Shown: positions 10,191 through 18,817, counted from the first letter of the stretch. The stretch: 64,000 nucleotides of DNA from Pseudomonadota bacterium (GCA_016703895.1 JADJBE010000001.1:373501-437500), one strand, 5' to 3'. Notes: generated by a model not told the origin, from the letters alone. Translations and numbers: made by a program.

Positions 10191-10676
10191 TCAGCGCAAG
10201 CCCGACGAGTCGGCGGCGAACATCGTCAGCGCAAGCAACGCGCAAACGGCCAGCGACAGTGTGCGCCGCAGATTGAGATAGGCCGGCGGCAATAGGTCGC
10301 CACAACGGCGGGATTCATACAGCCAGAAGAGTCCGAACGAAACGGTGAGCAATGCAATTCCGCGCTGCCCACCTAACAATATTGCAGCGACTCCAGCGAG
10401 TGATGGCAGGGTGGCGGCAAGCGTGACAGCAAAGGTGCCGGGCAAGCGCCGCGCGATCACCAGACCGAAATGCACGGCGCCGACGAAGGTAAGAATCGCG
10501 GCCCCGTATGCAATGCCGAGACGCAGCGCGAATTCCCGCAACTCGAGAGACGGTGCCGCCGCAACGCCGAGCAACGCGGCGGCGAACGGCAGCACGCCGA
10601 GATAGCCCGTCCACTGCGAGCGTGGCGACACTGGCGCTACCCGCCAACTCTGCGGCGCCCGACTATAGTCGGTCAC
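10191..10676 (-). CDS. DUF3429-family integral membrane protein
   Basis: This 161-residue protein has five predicted membrane segments. The C-terminal Y-L-N-L-R-R-T-L-S motif is characteristic of the DUF3429 family. Members are small inner-membrane proteins of unknown function, widespread in proteobacteria. It is the last gene of the minus-strand series that begins upstream of ilvA and starts 6 bp after the PGPGW-family gene. Confidence 0.8.
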   Translation of the reverse strand: MTDYSRAPQSWRVAPVSPRSQWTGYLGVLPFAAALLGVAAAPSLELREFALRLGIAYGAAILTFVGAVHFGLVIARRLPGTFAVTLAATLPSLAGVAAILLGGQRGIALLTVSFGLFWLYESRRCGDLLPPAYLNLRRTLSLAVCALLALTMFAADSSGLR

Positions 10677-10682
10677 GGTCAG

Positions 10683-11024
10683 TCACGGCTGGTCAGAATT
10701 CGGCGGAACGCTGCTGTCCGCGCGGCGCCCGTTGCGAGTGCGGACGGCATTCGCCACCTGCATCCCTTTCTCTTTGACCCGTGCGAGCCAGAGCCGCGCC
10801 CACGCGAACTCGAGCCCCAGAATGCCGAGCCCGACCGGGATGACGACGAATGCGGGCCCCGGCAACACGATCATCGCGAAACCAATCAACAAAACGGTGC
10901 CACCGACGAGCGCGATTGCAATGCGCTTGGCGTAGCGATAGGGCAGATGCAATGGATGCTTAGGGTGAAACACGGCGCCTCGTCGGACGAGCGCGGCAGT
11001 GTACAACAGCGGCAAGTCGGTCAA
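10683..11024 (-). CDS. PGPGW-family small transmembrane protein
   Basis: This 113-residue protein has two adjacent membrane helices around the conserved turn L-P-G-P-A-F, followed by G-L-G-I-L-G-L-E-F-A-W-A. This matches the PGPGW family (TIGR02611-like), here with PGPA in place of PGPG. The C-terminal tail is basic and polar. The start is a TTG overlapping the upstream hydrolase stop as TTGA, so translation is probably coupled. Function is unknown in the family. Confidence 0.75.
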   Translation of the reverse strand: MTDLPLLYTAALVRRGAVFHPKHPLHLPYRYAKRIAIALVGGTVLLIGFAMIVLPGPAFVVIPVGLGILGLEFAWARLWLARVKEKGMQVANAVRTRNGRRADSSVPPNSDQP

Positions 11025-11821
11025 CGGGCGCGATCAAAAAACTCGCGCGCGATCTTGGCGAACTCGGCGGTGTGCAGGTCCAGAAACCCGTGCCCCCAAT
11101 CTGCCCGCTCGAGGATCACGCCGTTCTGCAGCAGCGGTAGCGCGCGCCGCGTGTACTCCTGCAGGTCATCGTTGTTGTTCAGGACCAGCACGGGTTGGTT
11201 GATTTGCGGCAAAGCCGCAGCCGTCGAATACTGGAAAGCGGCGCGATGACCAAAATGGCGGCGCTCGCCGCCGCTGACGTGAATCCCAAAATAGCGCATC
11301 AAGTCCTCGGGTGTTTGACCCGGCCCGCGCCAGCGCATCAGTTCCTGCCAGTAGTCCGTGAGATGCCTGCCATCGGCGCGAACTACCATCGGCGCGAACT
11401 CGACGCGCATCTGCTGCAACTCCTCCGCCGTGTAGATAGGTGTCGAAATCAACAGCAGATGGCGCACGCTCGCAGGCCGTTGCAAGGCAAGCTCGAGAGC
11501 GATCTTGGAGCCGGTGTGAAAGCCGATGCAATCGATCTCGTCGATTGCCAGCGACTCCAGCATCTCGCCCATGGTGGCAGCGTAGTCTTCGATTGACGGC
11601 GGCTGGGCGGGGCTATCGCTCGCGCCATAACCGGGAGTATCGGGCGCGAGCGCGACCCGATCGCTGCCAAGCTCGCCCAGTAGATTCTCATAGATGGCGC
11701 CGGATACCGGGCTCAAATGGAAACAGACCACCGGTCGGCGCTTGCTGGCGAGCACCGGCCTCGCGATACGCAGGTGCAGTTGCCCAAAACGACTATCCAG
11801 ATATTGTCGTAGCACTGTCAT
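11021..11821 (-). CDS. Alpha/beta-hydrolase-fold protein with His in place of the nucleophile (GFHTG)
   Basis: This 266-residue single-domain protein has H-L-S-P-V-S-G at 35-41 (oxyanion loop position), P-D-T-P-G-Y-G-A-S-D at 60-69, the nucleophile elbow G-F-H-T-G at 100-104 with H102, and a late D-W-G-H-G that would provide the general-base histidine. The usual Ser/Cys/Asp nucleophile is missing. The motifs H-x-S-P-x-S and G-x-H-T-G are shared with three other proteins in this region, defining a paralogous group. It overlaps its neighbours by 4 bp on each side (ATGA upstream, TTGA downstream). The substrate is unknown. It could be a cofactor-free enzyme of another chemistry or a binding protein. 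Confidence 0.85.
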   Translation of the reverse strand: MTVLRQYLDSRFGQLHLRIARPVLASKRRPVVCFHLSPVSGAIYENLLGELGSDRVALAPDTPGYGASDSPAQPPSIEDYAATMGEMLESLAIDEIDCIGFHTGSKIALELALQRPASVRHLLLISTPIYTAEELQQMRVEFAPMVVRADGRHLTDYWQELMRWRGPGQTPEDLMRYFGIHVSGGERRHFGHRAAFQYSTAAALPQINQPVLVLNNNDDLQEYTRRALPLLQNGVILERADWGHGFLDLHTAEFAKIAREFFDRAR

Positions 11822-12609
11822 GGGCTTGCCGGTAGATATTCATCGATCAATGTTGCCATGCGCGGCACGGCAGTCAGAAACAGGTCGATGTTGCAGTCCG
11901 GCAAATCGAGGTAGATAGCCTGCGGCGGCAATAGCGCTCGAGAGCGGACCGACATCTCATACACATCGTCGTGCGGCACGAATGCCACCAGACGGTGCGC
12001 AAGACTGGTTAGGCGGGGTGCTGCGTCATAGTTGAAGACGCCGACGTACGCCTGACCAGGGTACGGTGCGAGCAGATAATCGACCATACGGCGTGCAACG
12101 TCCTCGAGATGCCAAGGCGGCTGCCGATACTGAAAGCGTGCGCGCCAGGCGGCAACGAGATGCGAACCATCCTCGACCGGCACCACTTTGAGCTGCGCGA
12201 AGGTCTGCAAGCCATGCTCACGCTCAGCCGCCGTGAAAACCGGAATGGCTACGATGCCGACGTTACGCACTCGGTGCGGGCACAGATGGGTCAGCTCGAT
12301 CGCTTCGAGTGCGCCCGTATGCATTCCAAGAATATCGAAACGCTCGCCGACGTTAAGCGCGTCGAGCGCCTGCATCGCCGCTTGTGCGTATTCGACCATC
12401 GTGAGAGCACGCGGTGGGGCGTCCGAAAAGCCATAGCCGAGCCGGTCGAGGGCGATCGTGCGACGCGCCAGCGCTGGCTGCAGATGGGTCCACATCTGAC
12501 TCGAGCGCGGCGACAAATGCAGCAACACGAGCGGAACGTCACCATCACCCTGCAGACGGGCATGCATCTGACCAAAATCTGTCGTCACGATCTGGCGCTG
12601 TTCTGTCAT
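11818..12609 (-). CDS. Alpha/beta-hydrolase-fold protein, GMHTG elbow, probably non-canonical
   Basis: This 263-residue protein has H-L-S-P-R-S-S at 31-37, L-D-R-L-G-Y-G-F-S-D, and elbow G-M-H-T-G at 95-99 with H97. Where the sister proteins have D-Y-G-H-G near the C-terminus, this one reads D-C-N-I-D, so the base histidine is missing too. That makes it the most degenerate of the group by the classical triad rule. It overlaps the following hydrolase gene by 4 bp (ATGA) and the preceding canonical hydrolase by 4 bp. A hetero-oligomer of the two adjacent hydrolase-like products is a reasonable but untested idea. Confidence 0.85.
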   Translation of the reverse strand: MTEQRQIVTTDFGQMHARLQGDGDVPLVLLHLSPRSSQMWTHLQPALARRTIALDRLGYGFSDAPPRALTMVEYAQAAMQALDALNVGERFDILGMHTGALEAIELTHLCPHRVRNVGIVAIPVFTAAEREHGLQTFAQLKVVPVEDGSHLVAAWRARFQYRQPPWHLEDVARRMVDYLLAPYPGQAYVGVFNYDAAPRLTSLAHRLVAFVPHDDVYEMSVRSRALLPPQAIYLDLPDCNIDLFLTAVPRMATLIDEYLPASP

Positions 12610-13496
12610 GCCTGCTCCGACTGAAAGTGGACGATGGTGGCTGCGACCGCCGCTGGGTCCTCATGATGCAGCATATGACCGACGCCGGGCAGCGTCGTGA
12701 GCGTCAGCCGCTGATAGATTTGGCGAAACCTGGCCGCCGTGCCATCGGCACCCAGGTGCGGCAGATACTCCGACTGTTCGCCCAGCAGCAACAACATCGG
12801 GCAAGTCATACGTTGCCAACACGCCTCGGCCTCATCGCGTCGATAGATCACCGGGTTGAGCAAGCGATGCATGGGGTCGGTCGCCAATTCATAGCCGCCG
12901 GCAACTGGCCGCGTCCAAGCTTCGGCGATGAACTGCGCTCGCGCCAGCGTCAATCGAGGATTGCGACGCGCTAGTACTGTGGCAAGCTGTTGGGGTGATA
13001 CAAAATGCCGCTCGGTGCGCTTGGACCGCAGTTGATCGAGCCACTCACCGTAGCGCGCCGGTGCCGCAGCGGCGGTCAAACTGCGCAAGCCAAACCCCTC
13101 GAGGTTCACGAGCCAGCGCAGCCGGTCCGGTCGAATGCCCGCATACAGCGAGGCGATGTTACCGCCCATACTGTGACCGATGACGCATGCCGGCGCCGCG
13201 GATGTTAGCCGATCGAGCGGCACCTCGAGATAAGCCAAATGGTCAGGAAAACAGTAGCTCGTGCCAGTCGACTCGGTGCCGCCAAAACCGCGCCAATCCG
13301 GCGCCGCAAAGCTCCAGTCGGCGGGCAACTGATCGACCAAGAACTGGAATGTGAGGCTGCAGTCCATGAAACCATGCAACAGCACGATGGGTGTTGCGGA
13401 TTCGGGGCCCCAGAGCGCTACACGGTGCCGCAGCCCGCGGATGTCGATAAACTCAAATCTGGCCGGCCGCAGCGGCTGGTACGCCTGCTCACCCAT
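12606..13496 (-). CDS. Canonical alpha/beta hydrolase (GHSMG)
   Basis: This 296-residue enzyme has the usual features: H-G-F at 41-43, the nucleophile elbow G-H-S-M-G at 107-111 with Ser109, a D in the L-L-L-G-E-Q region and a C-terminal P-G-V-G-H-M-L-H that supplies the base histidine. It differs clearly from the GxHTG paralogues next door. I start it at the ATG at 13496, which overlaps the end of ilvA by 8 bp. A longer in-frame extension to 13583 lies inside ilvA and is unlikely. It is probably an esterase or C-C hydrolase. Substrate unknown. Confidence 0.85.
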   Translation of the reverse strand: MGEQAYQPLRPARFEFIDIRGLRHRVALWGPESATPIVLLHGFMDCSLTFQFLVDQLPADWSFAAPDWRGFGGTESTGTSYCFPDHLAYLEVPLDRLTSAAPACVIGHSMGGNIASLYAGIRPDRLRWLVNLEGFGLRSLTAAAAPARYGEWLDQLRSKRTERHFVSPQQLATVLARRNPRLTLARAQFIAEAWTRPVAGGYELATDPMHRLLNPVIYRRDEAEACWQRMTCPMLLLLGEQSEYLPHLGADGTAARFRQIYQRLTLTTLPGVGHMLHHEDPAAVAATIVHFQSEQA

Positions 13497-14913
13497 GCGA
13501 TGAGTTCTGGCTACCGTACACCCGACCATGGTCCGAGCCGTGATTGCGATAGTGGAACATCGTGATATTCCAACGCGCGCCAACCGACTGCAGAAACTTC
13601 AGCAGTGCGCCAGGGCGCTCGGGAAACTCAAAGCGATACAACAACTCATCCGCGAGACCCCGGGCGTGACCGCCCACCATGTAGCGGATATGCAGTTTGG
13701 CGATTTCGTTGTCGGTCATATCCGTCACGGGATAGCCGGCGCCCTGTAAACCTGCGATCAAGGCATCGCGCTCAGCCCGCCCGCCCGACACGGCAAGGCC
13801 GACGAAGATCTGCGCGCGGTGTTCGCTCTCATAGCGATAGTTGAACTCGGTGACACTGCGTCGACCGAGCTCGCCGCAAAACCGCAGAAAACTGCCACGT
13901 TCCTCAGGAATCTCGACCGCCAACAGGACTTCCCGCTGGGCGCCCAGATCGGCGCGCTCCGCGATGTGGCGCAGGCGATCGAAATTCATATTGGCACCGC
14001 AATTGATGGCAACCAGACGCTTGTCACGCCAGCTATTGTTAGCCACGTACTGCTTGATGCCGGCCACGGCAAGCGCGCCGGCCGGCTCGACGATTGAGCG
14101 CGTGTCCTCGAAAATATCCTGGATGGCGGCACATATCTCGTCGGTGTTCACCAACACCATCTCGTCGACATACTCGCGTGCCAGCCGGAATGTTTCCTCG
14201 CCGACTCGCTTGACCGCCACACCGTCGGCGAACAGCCCGACACGCTCGAGCGTCACGGGTTCGCCAGCCTTGGGCGCCGGATGCATGATCGTTGCACTAG
14301 CCGGTTCGACGCCGATGATCTTGACGCGCGGATACAAGTATTTGATATAGACGGCAATACCGGCAATCAAGCCGCCGCCGCCGACCGGCACGAAGATCGC
14401 ATCGATGGCACCGCCGGTCTGGCGCAATAGTTCCACCGCGATTGTCCCCTGACCCGCGATCACATCCGGATCGTCGAAGGGATGCACAAATACCAGCTGG
14501 CGTTCGCGCGCCAGCAGCAGCGCGTGCTCGTAGGCGCTGTCGTAGTCGTCGCCGTGTAGCACGACCTCGCCGCCCAGATCCCGCACCGCCTGCACCTTGA
14601 TCTCGGGCGTTGTCACCGGCATCACGATCACCGCGGGAATTCCGCGACGTTGCGCGGCGAGCGCGACTCCCTGTGCGTGGTTGCCAGCCGACGCGCAAAT
14701 GACGCCACGTCTTGCAACCGACTCGGAAAGATGCGCTATCTTGTTATAGGCGCCGCGCAGCTTGAACGAAAAGACGGGCTGCAGATCTTCACGTTTCAGC
14801 AACACTTGGTTGCCGAGACGGCGCGACAAACGGCGCGCGGGATCGAGTGGCGACTCGATCGCGACGTCATAGACTTGTGCCTTGAGGATACGTTCGATAT
14901 ACGCGTCGGGCAT
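13489..14913 (-). CDS. ilvA: Threonine ammonia-lyase, biosynthetic type, shortened C-terminus
   Basis: IlvA deaminates threonine to 2-oxobutyrate, the first step of isoleucine synthesis, using PLP. The PLP lysine lies in S-F-K-L-R-G-A (K51), and the glycine loop V-G-G-G-G-L-I-A-G is intact. Two ACT-like regulatory domains follow (about 325-474). The protein ends only nine residues after the H-Y-R-N-H-G-x-D-x-G-R-V motif, whereas E. coli-type IlvA has about 40 more residues. No remnant of the missing part is visible in the other frames. The 3' end overlaps the start of the hydrolase gene. Catalysis should be intact; feedback control by isoleucine may be altered. Confidence 0.9.
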   Translation of the reverse strand: MPDAYIERILKAQVYDVAIESPLDPARRLSRRLGNQVLLKREDLQPVFSFKLRGAYNKIAHLSESVARRGVICASAGNHAQGVALAAQRRGIPAVIVMPVTTPEIKVQAVRDLGGEVVLHGDDYDSAYEHALLLARERQLVFVHPFDDPDVIAGQGTIAVELLRQTGGAIDAIFVPVGGGGLIAGIAVYIKYLYPRVKIIGVEPASATIMHPAPKAGEPVTLERVGLFADGVAVKRVGEETFRLAREYVDEMVLVNTDEICAAIQDIFEDTRSIVEPAGALAVAGIKQYVANNSWRDKRLVAINCGANMNFDRLRHIAERADLGAQREVLLAVEIPEERGSFLRFCGELGRRSVTEFNYRYESEHRAQIFVGLAVSGGRAERDALIAGLQGAGYPVTDMTDNEIAKLHIRYMVGGHARGLADELLYRFEFPERPGALLKFLQSVGARWNITMFHYRNHGSDHGRVYGSQNSSHG

Positions 14914-14918
14914 TCCGT

Positions 14919-15236
14919 TCAGGCCTCGTCCAGCCCGGGAGTCGCATTGACGCGCGGCCGCGCAAACGCGCCATAGAGACGGTCGATAAACGCCTGTCGC
15001 TCAGCGGCCGACCGGCCCACCTCAGCTTCGCTGGCAATACACTGTTGGATCGCGTCGGCAGTAACGACGCCGCGCTCCGCCAACAACTGCTCGACGATCC
15101 GACTACGTTCGCGTTGCACCCAGAGCTCGGAACCCAGCTCGAGCACGATCTCGATCAGATTGTCGACGGCGGCGTTCTCGAAGAAGGCCGGCTGCGGCGC
15201 AGGTACCGGCGCCGATCGGTGTTTGGCTTCGGGCAT
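14919..15236 (-). CDS. Small conserved protein of unknown function upstream of ilvA
   Basis: This protein of about 105 residues is mostly helical. It has N-L-I-E-I-V-L-E-L-G-S-E-L-W near the N-terminus and R-S-R-I-V-E-Q-L-L-A-E-R-G-V-V-T-A-D-A-I in the middle. It looks like a helical protein that ends in a disordered tail. I start it at the ATG at 15236, preceded by GGCGAG; a start 10 codons upstream is possible. It is 5 bp upstream of ilvA and is probably the first gene of that transcript. I do not recognise a function. Confidence 0.6.
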   Translation of the reverse strand: MPEAKHRSAPVPAPQPAFFENAAVDNLIEIVLELGSELWVQRERSRIVEQLLAERGVVTADAIQQCIASEAEVGRSAAERQAFIDRLYGAFARPRVNATPGLDEA

Positions 15237-15317
15237 ACAGAAACACTCGCCGCAGACTAAGACCAAGCACAGCTTAGCAAACCGCCGCCTTCTCGGGCGC
15301 TGCCTCGGGCTCCGGCA

Positions 15318-16691
15318 TCAACGGCTAACTGAGGAGCGCACCGCGTAGCGGAAATGCATACGGCCGATGGTCACGCGATCGCCGTCTTTGAGCGTTTGCC
15401 GCGCGATACGCTTGCCGTTGACGAACACACCGTTGGTACTATCAAGATCCTCGAGCGTGGTATGGACGGGGCCCGCCATGATCACCGCGTGCGTCCGACT
15501 GATGTACTGGGCGTCGATCTGCAGCTCGCTCTCCGGCCCACGTCCGATACGCGTTCGGCGCGCCAGCTGGTGCACAAACTCGGTGTTGCCGTCGGTGCGA
15601 ATCAACATGCGTTGCGGCCCCTCGACGGCCGCGTCGACGTGATCTTCGGCGACCGGGTCGAGCCGCTCGATACTCCGCTGAATCTTGCCGAAGGCCGTAG
15701 CCGTGGACGCGATTTCCGATTCGAGCTGCCGGATCCGTTGATCACGTTCAGAGAGCGCTTGTTGCGCCTCAACTATGGTACTGCGCCAATCGTCATTCGA
15801 ACTGGCCAGCTCCTCGAGTTTCACATTCTTGTTGCTCAGCTCGTGCTCGAGTCGCTGCAAGGCTTCTTCGGCCGCGCTCAGATCGTGATCCCGCTCCGCC
15901 AACCGCGCGTTGTATTCGTTCTCGCGCGCAGTCGCCTGTAGTTCCAGCTCGTCGTAGCGCGTCGACATCTCAGCTTCCAGCTCACGAATACGCCGACCGG
16001 CGGCTTCATGGTCACTGGCTAACTGCTCGAGCTCGCTTTCCAGCTCCGTCGACCGCGTCACCAATACCTGTATGCGTGCGTCGCTCTGCTCGCGCTGCAG
16101 CACAAGGTCACAGTTGACCCGGATCAGGGCGGCTTCGCGCTCCGCTTCCACCTGTACCAGGGTTGCTGCCAGTTCTGTCACACGTGCGTCGCGCTCGGCC
16201 AGCACCCGCTCCAATCGCGACCGATCCTGATCAGCGGTCTCGAGCGACGCGCGCAGCGACGCCTGCTGTTCTGCCGAACCCTCACTCTGCGCAATCGCCG
16301 CAATATGATCCGCGCGCACCGCGGCAAGCTCGCGCTCCAGCGCGACCAGACGCTCACCCTTTTGACGCAAGCGGTCTTCAACAGCACGCAAGGTTGCCGA
16401 CAGGCCAGTCAGATCAACCGCTGCAGGCGTGCGCGCGGCCGGATCCAGCGCGCCACGACGCGCGGTCGCTGCAGTATCGTCTACTGGCTGGTCGTCCACT
16501 GGCTGGAAACCGAGACTGCTCTGCGGCGCAACCCAGGTGTCGGTGTGGGCTATGTGGTCTTCTTCGAGACTCGCTTCGTAGGCCTCGACGTCGAGTACCG
16601 GTAGTTCGGCGGTACTTTCATTGTCCCCGGAGACTGGCTCGTTGGGTTGCATCGGCACAGACACTAGGCTAGCTCCATCTTCGCGCGGCAT
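15318..16691 (-). CDS. Coiled-coil protein with C-terminal FHA domain
   Basis: This protein of about 457 residues has an acidic low-complexity N-terminus, a coiled coil of about 230 residues rich in Glu/Arg/Leu heptads, and a C-terminal FHA domain (about 370-450). The FHA signature is complete: R-I-G-R-G, S-R-T-H-A and S-T-N-G-V-F-V-N-G. FHA domains bind phosphothreonine, so the protein could read out a Ser/Thr kinase such as the one at 580-3231, but that link is inference. No membrane segment is seen, so it should be cytoplasmic. Start at 16691 is the first plausible ATG; an in-frame extension to 16757 is possible. Confidence 0.85.
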   Translation of the reverse strand: MPREDGASLVSVPMQPNEPVSGDNESTAELPVLDVEAYEASLEEDHIAHTDTWVAPQSSLGFQPVDDQPVDDTAATARRGALDPAARTPAAVDLTGLSATLRAVEDRLRQKGERLVALERELAAVRADHIAAIAQSEGSAEQQASLRASLETADQDRSRLERVLAERDARVTELAATLVQVEAEREAALIRVNCDLVLQREQSDARIQVLVTRSTELESELEQLASDHEAAGRRIRELEAEMSTRYDELELQATARENEYNARLAERDHDLSAAEEALQRLEHELSNKNVKLEELASSNDDWRSTIVEAQQALSERDQRIRQLESEIASTATAFGKIQRSIERLDPVAEDHVDAAVEGPQRMLIRTDGNTEFVHQLARRTRIGRGPESELQIDAQYISRTHAVIMAGPVHTTLEDLDSTNGVFVNGKRIARQTLKDGDRVTIGRMHFRYAVRSSVSR

Positions 16692-16817
16692 TCCCGATCG
16701 ACGCCAGAGCGAATTATTGCAGAATTGCCACGTCAGCAATTTAACGGTTTCGGCCAACCGGCGCGCTTTTACGAGATCCCGGTCTCATTTCAGGCTGCAA
16801 TCTGTAGAATCGCGGCA

Positions 16818-18041
16818 ATGCGAAACGTGTGGATCCTGGCGCTTGCACAGGTATTTTCAGCGTGCGGGACGATCATGCTGGTCACGTTCGGCGGCATCGT
16901 TGGCACCCACATCACGCCCGTCCCGGCCCTCGCCACGTTGCCACTCTCGATGTCGATCCTGGGACTCGCGCTCAGCTCGATTCCCGCCGCCGCCATGATG
17001 CGGCGGATCGGACGCAAGCGCGGCTTCATCGGCAGCGCCTTGGTAGCAACCTGCGCGGCACTACTCGCTGCCACCAGCATTGCCAATGAGTCCTTCGTGG
17101 GCCTGTGTGTCTCCGGCTTTTTGTTGGGTTCGAACATGGCTTTCGTTCACCAGTATCGTTTCGCGGCAACCGAATACGTCGCCGAGATCGATGCCGGCAA
17201 AGCCGTGTCCACCGTGATGCTCGGGACCCTGGTGGCGGCGTGGCTCGGCCCGGAATTGGGCGATCAACTACGGTTGTTAGGGGGTTGGGCGGAATTCAGT
17301 GGCTCATTTGTGGGCCTGTCGGTTTTGTGTCTGCTCGCCGCCATCGTGCTGCTCGCGCTCGGTCCGCCGTCGCAGCGAGCAACCGTCGAGCAGGCGCCAC
17401 CACGCCCGCTGCGCGTGATCGCAGCACAGCCGCGATTTATCGTCGCGCTGCTGGCCGGGCTGTCGTCCTACGTGGTGATGAGCTTCATCATGACGGCCAC
17501 GCCAATCAGCATGCACGTCGTCGACGGCATGAGCGTGGCGGAGACCAAACGAGTCATTTCCACTCACCTGCTCGCCATGTATCTACCGTCACTGGCGAGC
17601 GGCTGGCTGATTCGAGTGCTGGGTATACGACTGATGATGTATCTCGGCGTCGCTTTGATGGGCGTCTGCGTGCTCATCAGCAGCGTCGTCGGGCATCACT
17701 TCGTGCACTACCTAACCGGCCTGGCGCTACTTGGAGTGGGCTGGAATTTTCTGTTTGTGGCTGGCACCACTCTCCTGACGACCGCCTATCGGCCTGCGGA
17801 GCGATTTTCAGCGCAGGGGCTCAACGACTTCACCGTGTTTGGCTCGCAAGCCATCGCCTCACTCGCCGCCGGGCCGGCAATCACCCTGCTTGGCTGGGAG
17901 CAGCTGAATCTACTTGCGATTCCCGTACTGCTCGGCATGTTGTTAGCAGTGTGGCGGCTTGGCCATCACACCACTCATCCAGACAAGAACGTCGCCACCG
18001 GGGTGGCGACCACCTCGGGCGCTACTTCGAATAACCCGTGA
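16818..18041 (+). CDS. MFS transporter
   Basis: This 407-residue protein has 12 predicted membrane helices and the MFS loop motif R-R-I-G-R-K-R-G between helices 2 and 3. The closest general type is the drug or sugar/organic-acid exporter group; the substrate cannot be read from sequence. It is transcribed away from the FHA gene and converges on a GxHTG hydrolase gene, overlapping its 3' end by 67 bp. With the EntS-like gene at 6142-7435, this is the second transporter inside the hydrolase-rich region. Confidence 0.85.
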   Translation: MRNVWILALAQVFSACGTIMLVTFGGIVGTHITPVPALATLPLSMSILGLALSSIPAAAMMRRIGRKRGFIGSALVATCAALLAATSIANESFVGLCVSGFLLGSNMAFVHQYRFAATEYVAEIDAGKAVSTVMLGTLVAAWLGPELGDQLRLLGGWAEFSGSFVGLSVLCLLAAIVLLALGPPSQRATVEQAPPRPLRVIAAQPRFIVALLAGLSSYVVMSFIMTATPISMHVVDGMSVAETKRVISTHLLAMYLPSLASGWLIRVLGIRLMMYLGVALMGVCVLISSVVGHHFVHYLTGLALLGVGWNFLFVAGTTLLTTAYRPAERFSAQGLNDFTVFGSQAIASLAAGPAITLLGWEQLNLLAIPVLLGMLLAVWRLGHHTTHPDKNVATGVATTSGATSNNP

Positions 18042-18817
18042 CCGTAGTCCGGTAGGTCGATGCAGCGCGCGCCGCGCAGCAGTTGCTGCGCGCGCGCCGT
18101 GGCGTCCCACAGGTCGTCCTTCGGACGCAGTACCAGCGTTGGCTGCTTGATGAGCGGCAAGCGCTCGTCTGCCGACCAATTCATCACGGCATTTGCGCCC
18201 CACCATGCCGCCTCGCCGTTGTAGAGTTTCTCGGCGAACGACTGCGCCAGCAGCTCGAGCGTCACGCCTGGCCCACGCCATTGCACACTGCGTTGCCACT
18301 CAGTCGCGAGGTGACTACCGTCCTCCTTCGGTTGCACCGGCCACGGCGACTGCTTAAACGCTTCACGCGCCGCAGTCGTTAAGGCAGGCACGGCGACCAG
18401 CACCAGCCGTCGCACTACCTTCGGCCGCGCGAGCGCCAGCTCGGTCGCAATGGCGGTTCCGGTGTGATAGCCGAGGATGTCGACCTGCCGCAGGCGCATC
18501 GTATCGAGGAAATCACCGATTGCAGCGGCGTAGTCGGCGATGGAGGGCAGATCGGGTGGTGCATCCGACTCGCCAAAGCCAGGCGTGTCGGGACAGTAGA
18601 CCGACCGTGTTCCGCCCATGAGGCGCGTGAACTGCTTGAAAACACGGCCCGACGCTGGGCTTTGATGGAGGCACAGCAACGGAGCGCCCTCATCGAAGCC
18701 GCCACCGGGCGGCATCGTGTTGTGCACGTGCAGTTGGCCATATCGACACTCGAAGTAGGCGCGCCCCTGGCGGGGCTGCTGGCGCACGGTGCGGGCAACG
18801 TTCGACTCAGTCGGCAT
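17975..18817 (-). CDS. Alpha/beta-hydrolase-fold protein with GYHTG elbow
   Basis: This 280-residue protein has H-Q-S-P-A-S-G at 51-57, C-P-D-T-P-G-F-G-E-S-D, elbow G-Y-H-T-G at 116-120 with H118, an acidic D-D in R-P-K-D-D-L-W, and a late D-Y-G-H-G. It is a clear paralogue of the products at 11021 and 11818 and of domain 1 of the tandem protein at 7558. I choose the ATG at 18817 because GGAGAG lies seven bases upstream; a longer frame to 18940 has no such site. Its 3' end overlaps the convergent MFS gene. Substrate unknown. Confidence 0.85.
   Translation of the reverse strand: MPTESNVARTVRQQPRQGRAYFECRYGQLHVHNTMPPGGGFDEGAPLLCLHQSPASGRVFKQFTRLMGGTRSVYCPDTPGFGESDAPPDLPSIADYAAAIGDFLDTMRLRQVDILGYHTGTAIATELALARPKVVRRLVLVAVPALTTAAREAFKQSPWPVQPKEDGSHLATEWQRSVQWRGPGVTLELLAQSFAEKLYNGEAAWWGANAVMNWSADERLPLIKQPTLVLRPKDDLWDATARAQQLLRGARCIDLPDYGHGLFEVAPEVVATPVATFLSG

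Noticed and set aside
12606..13496. The hydrolase at 12606 as another GxHTG protein.
   Set aside because: Its elbow is G-H-S-M-G with a proper Ser and late His, so it is a canonical enzyme and not part of that group.
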